This document shows positions 58,690 through 64,000 of a DNA stretch of 64,000 bases, piece by piece. A model generated the notes under the pieces. It was not told the DNA's origin. It saw only the letters and a list, made by a program, of their open reading frames with translations, and did not search any database. The DNA lies in assembly GCA_022432975.1 (NCBI GenBank), contig CM039512.1, forward strand, positions 34,221,730 through 34,285,729. Reading direction: 5' to 3'. The translations under genes and the position numbers were made by a program. Source of the DNA: Begonia masoniana. Its lineage: Eukaryota; Streptophyta; Magnoliopsida; Cucurbitales; Begoniaceae. Each line of letters begins with the position of its first letter. Position 1 is the stretch's first letter.

Positions 58690-59763
58690 ATGCCGCAGTC
58701 CAATGAAACTCTTTCCCTTTCTTGGTGCAATTTGTGATGTGGGCCATAATAGAACTAAAGTCCTTAATGAACCTTCTGTAGAACGAGGCCAACCCGTGGA
58801 AACTCCTCACATTCAAGATCCCTTTAGGAATCGGCTAATTCTTAATGGCCACAATCTTCGATTCATCTACCTCCATACCATCCTTCGTAATGATGAAGCC
58901 GAGGAAATACACCCTCTCTTGAGCAAAAGAGTAGTTCTTGAGATTCCCAAAAAGCTTGGCGCCCCAGAGAGTCACAAAAAGAGTGCCAGGATGTTCTAGA
59001 TGTGTTGCAAGGTCCTAACTGTACACTAAAATATCATCAAAGTAGACAACAATAAATTTGCCCAAGAAATCTTTGAGTACGTAGTGCATAAGTTGCATAA
59101 AAGTGCTCGGTGCGTTTGAAATACCGAATGGCTTTGCTAACCACTCGAATAACCCATACTTGGTTTTAAAAGTTGTCTTCCATTCATCGCCTTATTTCAT
59201 CCGTATTTGTGGTAGCCACTCTTTAGATCGACCTTGGAAAAATAGGAAGCTCCACTAAGCTCGTCTAACATATCCTCCAGTCAAGGAATAGGATACCAAT
59301 GCTTGATCGTTATTTGATTGATGACTCTACTATCCACGCACATCCTCAAGGAGCCATCCTTCTTTGGTACTAGAAGGGTGAGCATTGCACATCGACTCAG
59401 CGACTTTCGAATGTATCCCTTTTTTAATAGTTCTTCCAATTGGCTTTGCAGTTCCTTGGTCTCTTCCGAGTTCATCCTAGCAAGACGATTTAGGAGCACA
59501 GCCCTTGGTTGCAAGTCTATCTGATGCTCAATACCCCGTAGGGGTGGTAGACCCTGTGGTAGTTCTTTCGGGAACACATCTTCAAATTGTTTCAAAAGAC
59601 CCTTAACTTCTTTGGGGATTTCTTCAAGTTCTTCCATCCTTTCTCTAAACAACGTAAGCATGAGAGGTCCTTCTTCTAAAAGAGAAATTTTTAGCTCATT
59701 CCTTGATAAAAAGAGGTTGGACTTATCCTTCCCCTTCCTTCTCACTTCCTCGTCTTTTGCCAC
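58690..59763 (-). pseudogene. CRM-like reverse transcriptase
   Basis: Starts in frame with the spacer ELKISLLEEGPLMLTLFRER and VFPKELPQGLPPLRGIEHQI, then [21 protein letters not shown] break follows near 59281. The catalytic box [11 protein letters not shown] is intact at about 59030-59060. The thumb region is broken by further shifts near 58690-58990. Open frames on the plus strand here are shadows. Confidence 0.85.
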
Positions 59764-59769
59764 TTGTTC

Positions 59770-60190
59770 CTACTTGAGAGGAGCTAACGTAATCAACTTC
59801 CCACCAAACTTCAAGAAATAGGAATTAGAGTGGCCATCATGTAGTACTCGACGATCAAATTGCCAGGGCCTCCCCAGCAAAAGATGATTGGCACTTATAG
59901 GCACCACGTCACAAAGTACCTTACCTTGGTATCCCCGAATGGAGAATTCTATTTCCAGCTGCTTGGCAACCTTGATGTCATCCCGGTCATTAAGACACCT
60001 TAGCTTGTACAAAGTAGGGTGTGTAATAGTCTCCAACCCAAGCTTATCCACCAAATCCTCTGTAGCCACATTTGTACAACTCCCTCAATCGATAATGAGG
60101 GAACAAACCTTCTCTTTGATGAGTCACCGATTATGGAAGATGTTCTCCCGTTGACAATCCTCGTCATTAATCCTAGATATGAGAGTATGT
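59770..60190 (-). pseudogene. CRM-like protease region, left half of a split
   Basis: Contains CDVVPISANHLLLGRPWQFD (near 59890) and, upstream, KLGLETITHPTLYKLRCLND, typical of this lineage's protease. At 60190 it runs into the 21-bp array, and the same 249 bp appear again at 61189-61437 on the other side. No DTG motif is readable near the array. Confidence 0.8.
59942..60190. repeat. 249-bp duplicate flanking the 21-bp array (left)
   Basis: GAGAATTCTATTTCCAGC to GATATGAGAGTATGT. Reads identical to 61189-61437 in direct orientation. Confidence 0.95.
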
Positions 60191-61188
60191 TTAAAACAAT
60201 TGAAATAAAACTTAAAACAATTGAAATAAAACTTAAAACAATTGAAATAAAACTTAAAACAATTGAAATAAAACTTAAAACAATTGAAATAAAACTTAAA
60301 ACAATTGAAATAAAACTTAAAACAATTGAAATAAAACTTAAAACAATTGAAATAAAACTTAAAACAATTGAAATAAAACTTAAAACAATTGAAATAAAAC
60401 TTAAAACAATTGAAATAAAACTTAAAACAATTGAAATAAAACTTAAAACAATTGAAATAAAACTTAAAACAATTGAAATAAAACTTAAAACAATTGAAAT
60501 AAAACTTAAAACAATTGAAATAAAACTTAAAACAATTGAAATAAAACTTAAAACAATTGAAATAAAACTTAAAACAATTGAAATAAAACTTAAAACAATT
60601 GAAATAAAACTTAAAACAATTGAAATAAAACTTAAAACAATTGAAATAAAACTTAAAACAATTGAAATAAAACTTAAAACAATTGAAATAAAACTTAAAA
60701 CAATTGAAATAAAACTTAAAACAATTGAAATAAAACTTAAAACAATTGAAATAAAACTTAAAACAATTGAAATAAAACTTAAAACAATTGAAATAAAACT
60801 TAAAACAATTGAAATAAAACTTAAAACAATTGAAATAAAACTTAAAACAATTGAAATAAAACTTAAAACAATTGAAATAAAACTTAAAACAATTGAAATA
60901 AAACTTAAAACAATTGAAATAAAACTTAAAACAATTGAAATAAAACTTAAAACAATTGAAATAAAACTTAAAACAATTGAAATAAAACTTAAAACAATTG
61001 AAATAAAACTTAAAACAATTGAAATAAAACTTAAAACAATTGAAATAAAACTTAAAACAATTGAAATAAAACTTAAAACAATTGAAATAAAACTTAAAAC
61101 AATTGAAATAAAACTTAAAACAATTGAAATAAAACTTAAAACAATTGAAATAAAACTTAAAACAATTGAAATAAAACTTAAAACAATT
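60191..61188. repeat. 21-bp tandem array, ~47.5 copies
   Basis: The unit is TTAAAACAATTGAAATAAAAC, without visible variation over 998 bp. Since 21 is a multiple of 3, both strands stay open (KTIEIKL on plus, ISIVLSF on minus) and produce false frames of 438-460 residues. Two copies of the same unit stand at about 62398-62440 in LTR C. Confidence 0.97.
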
Positions 61189-61437
61189 GAGAATTCTATT
61201 TCCAGCTGCTTGGCAACCTTGATGTCATCCCGGTCATTAAGACACCTTAGCTTGTACAAAGTAGGGTGTGTAATAGTCTCCAACCCAAGCTTATCCACCA
61301 AATCCTCTGTAGCCACATTTGTACAACTCCCTCAATCGATAATGAGGGAACAAACCTTCTCTTTGATGAGTCACCGATTATGGAAGATGTTCTCCCGTTG
61401 ACAATCCTCGTCATTAATCCTAGATATGAGAGTATGT
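61189..61437. repeat. 249-bp duplicate flanking the 21-bp array (right)
   Basis: Identical by eye to 59942-60190. It continues directly into the gag zinc-knuckle region of the CRM-like element, so this copy is in its original upstream context. Confidence 0.95.
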
Positions 61438-62259
61438 CATATAACGATTAAAAGTGACCCCTCTTGGGTATGAATTACCTCCTTTTGATTTTCAAGGTCC
61501 TCACTAGAACCTTCCTCTAGCTCTTGTTCATCTTCACTTACTATCTCTCCCGTGCTTTCTCGAACAACCATCATCCTTCTGTTAGGACATTGTGCGACTA
61601 TATGTCCCAAGCTGAGATACTTATAGCACTTAATCTCTATATCTCTTGGCCGATTAGAATCTTCTATCAACTTCTTATCTTAAGTTCCCTTTGCTGGCCA
61701 AGTCTTGACAAAAGGCTTCTTGTCTTCCACCTTGGTTGGTGGCTTGGAGAAACTCTCATTTTTCTGAGAAAATCAATTGCTAAATATCTTGCCTTTTCTC
61801 TTCGCTTGTCTTTCAACTTTTAGAGGCAATTGAACCACCACATCCATAGTATCAAGTGACTATAACTCAACAATGTCGCCAATCTCTCTACCCAAGCCTC
61901 TTATGAACCTTGCATTGATTTGTTCTTCGGATTCTCCAACTCCACTCCTAATCCGAAGTGTCTCAAATTAGGTTTGGTAATCTTCCACCGAAAGTGCCCC
62001 TTATTTCAAGTTTTGGATTTGAATGAACAATTATTGCTTGTAATGGCTAAGAACAAATCTCTTCCTCATTAACGCTTTCATAACCTTCCATGTAGTAATA
62101 GGATCCTCCTCCTCACGTCTCATTTGTACTTTCAAATTATCCCACCATAAACTAGCATATCCAGTCAATTCAAGACAGACTAGTTGGAGCTTCACACTTT
62201 CGGAGTAATTATAATAGTCAAAGACTTTCTCCACCTTATCTGCCCAATCTAGGAAGACA
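61438..62259 (-). pseudogene. CRM-like gag
   Basis: Capsid part VFLDWADKVEKVFDYYNYSE and GYASLWWDNLKVQMRREEED (62276-62031), then shifted frames, then a knuckle IKCYKYLSLGHIVAQCPNRR in which Tyr replaces the second Cys, followed by an acidic EDEQELEEGSSEDLENQ stretch. Stops lie near 61680 and 62000. Its upstream part is cut off by LTR C at 62260. Confidence 0.8.
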
Positions 62260-64000
62260 TGTAGTGACCCCAACACTGTACCCTTATTTTTCCGTATTAT
62301 TTTTTTTATCCTTATAAACTTTATAACGTTTGAGCGGAATTTAAATCGTAGGCTAAATTGTTAAAACTGTTCGAAAATTATTCTTAAAATCACTTAAACA
62401 AAACTTAAAACAATTGAAATAAAACTTAAAACAATTATTTAAAACAATTAAAACTAACAAACGATCGGCCAATGACTTGAGGGCAAAAGGGACAACTGTC
62501 CCAAAAATGGCAGGGGCGATTGATTGCCCCAATGCCAGGCAATCGATCGCCCATTGCAAAAACTGAGGATCGCCCCTCATTGTGGCGATCGATCGCCCAT
62601 ATAAAATTTAGGGGCGATCGATCGCCCCACTCTCTGGAAAATCCAGAGAGTGGTGATCGCCTACCGATCGATGGTGATCGAACGGCAGGTTCTCGGTAAT
62701 TTCCATTCTAGAGAGCCACCCTTTTTCCTGTTTTCTTCCTCCCCTGCACACAACTTCACAATTCATCACTTCTTCACTAATAAACACAATAATATCATAA
62801 CTTAAACTCAACCAAAACGTATCCTAAACTTAAGTAACTTGAAACGAACTTTACAAAATCCAACTGCGTGGATGGCTCTAAAACTCGAGCATACCCATGC
62901 ATAACCTAAAACGTCGCCAGACATCTCTATAAAATCCGAATAAAACTTAGTAAAATGTTTTATAAAACAAGTTTATCAAACATCAAAACATCTTTTATCA
63001 ACTATCCAGAACCAATCATCCTATAATGTTCTATCTATACAATTAAACTATCATTCTATCAGACTATCGTATCCCCAAAATACTTACAAACAGTCCCACG
63101 GGTCAAAATTGCACCGACTGCACTAGCACACTCCCACGGGCCATCGTTCTTCAACTGATCATTCCTCGGGTGGAGGGATCTCGTCCTCACCTGTGTCTAG
63201 ATCACCTACATCATACAGACAATCTATGAGCTAAAGGCTCAGCAAGTTTCGTAAATACATATGAATGCTGTGCATATGAGTTCGTAAATCATGCAACATT
63301 TTCTTATCATTACATAGGTTGTCACCGAGATCTCAACCCGCTAAATGGAGAGGGCACGTTCAGCGGTTAGACAACCCTTTTCACCTAGGGGAGGGGGGTA
63401 TATGTATACATACGTACAACCATGCCTGAGCCCCACTTCGCATGACCATATAACATACATGGGTTCTTATTAGATGCAGTATCGTGACCGGCCCTTCTCA
63501 GCCTTCACAATAGGTCAATAGCTCCCTTTCAGGCCACATTGCCATTTTCTTTAAAACATAGTGCGGAAATTCATTTTCTATGCATAATTGAAAAGACGTG
63601 ATGCATGAACAATTTGTAACATAATATAAACATACAACATACGTACCATCAAGACAATAAAAGCAATTACAATCATATCCTATAAAAGAACTAATCCTAA
63701 CTACCCAACCAAAACGTTTAAACAAACAAATCCTCAATAATCCTCGACGCGACCTCGATATACGATGTAGGCCAATCGGCCAGAGTAAGTCACGAGAACT
63801 TACCTCATGCCTGCTGAACTTCAAGCTCCGTCCACGAGTGTTGTTCACCTAAGCAATTTACAACATTCGCCGTTAAAACGAGTTTAAACCAAGAAACGTC
63901 CAAATTTACGAAACCCTTAACTAAAGAAATTTCTTAAAACTCTAATTTAACTCATTGATGCATTTTTATCAAGCGATTCACGCTCGACACCTCAAAACCT
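62260..64000 (-). mobile_element. Long LTR 'C', minus sense, runs past the window end
   Basis: The sense 3' end GGGGTCACTACA lies at 62260 inside CRM-like gag. Related to LTR B: shared blocks around 63090-63260, 63330-63440 and 63770-63850. Mini-exon block 63804-63848; acceptor-like GATGTAG/GTGATC near 63212. It contains two 21-bp units at 62398-62440 and a GATCGATC palindrome cluster. Whether it is solo cannot be told. Confidence 0.85.
62460..62690. repeat. GCGATCGATCGCC palindrome cluster in LTR C
   Basis: About seven irregular copies of (GG)GCGATCGATCGCC(CC) or shortened forms, including CAATCGATCGCCC, GGCGATCGATCGCC and GGGGCGATCGATCGCCCC, 200-430 bp from the LTR 3' end. Also a CTCTCTGGAAAATCCAGAGAG hairpin near 62630, written here as CTCTCTGGA / TCCAGAGAG arms with a short AAA spacer. 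Confidence 0.8.

Noticed and set aside
60000..61401. Open frames of 438 and 460 residues on opposite strands
   Set aside because: They are produced by the 21-bp repeat (a multiple of 3, with no stop in these frames) plus the flanking duplicates, which encode protease in only one minus frame.

Overview
This window is repeat-rich nuclear DNA from a flowering plant, probably a eudicot; I cannot name the species. The evidence is spliceosomal introns of 70-80 bp, Ty3/gypsy elements of the Tekay/Del type, a CRM/Galadriel-like chromovirus, a Cassandra TRIM with a 5S-rRNA-derived LTR, a Mutator-like (MULE) transposon, and a fragment of a plant ARGONAUTE gene. I see no intact host gene. Almost everything is nested mobile DNA, as expected of pericentromeric or intergenic heterochromatin.

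Layout. 1-3966: two minus-sense long LTRs, one ending inside the other. 3967-5415: pseudogene of a plant-transposon/envelope-like protein. 5655-9912: a MULE with terminal inverted repeats, a decayed intron-containing transposase (minus) and a captured 5' piece of an ARGONAUTE gene (plus). 9913-12600: no recognisable gene. 12600-26892: an old plus-sense LTR split by a complete minus-strand Tekay element (13564-25527, 'Tekay-B'), which is itself split in its integrase by a solo LTR (17009-19593, 'B'). 26893-27480: gag/protease remnant. About 28000-54371: an old plus-strand element 'H', broken by solo LTR 'D' (31029-34079), a Cassandra TRIM (35714-36383), a Tekay element with a truncated 5' LTR (36384-46065, 'Tekay-A'), solo LTR 'G' (46440-48995) and a 4.7-kb solo LTR 'E' (49341-54077). 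55142-56012: second copy of the plant-transposon-like pseudogene. 56084-62259: minus-strand CRM-like element whose gag is cut by LTR 'C' (62260 to beyond the window end).

The striking material lies inside the LTRs. LTR E holds 52 tandem near-palindromic 55/56-bp units whose linkers occur in both orientations. The protease region of the CRM-like element holds about 47.5 copies of a 21-bp unit between two identical 249-bp duplicates, and the same unit occurs natively in neighbouring LTR C. One Tekay-A LTR has about 28 copies of a 61-bp unit where its partner has about 5. LTR D has about 13 copies of a 36-bp unit. Eleven LTR copies, on both strands and from several families, carry a 45-58 nt block bounded by AG and GTAAG in the same place, which looks like a conserved mini-exon of a spliced LTR leader.

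All the polyproteins are broken by stops or frameshifts, many explained by C-to-T changes, so no element here looks autonomous. Target-site duplications (GAATA, CTTAT, GAATG, TTTTC) and empty-site comparison between the two LTRs of H fix several insertion points. All of this is read by eye; family names come from motif recognition, not a database search.
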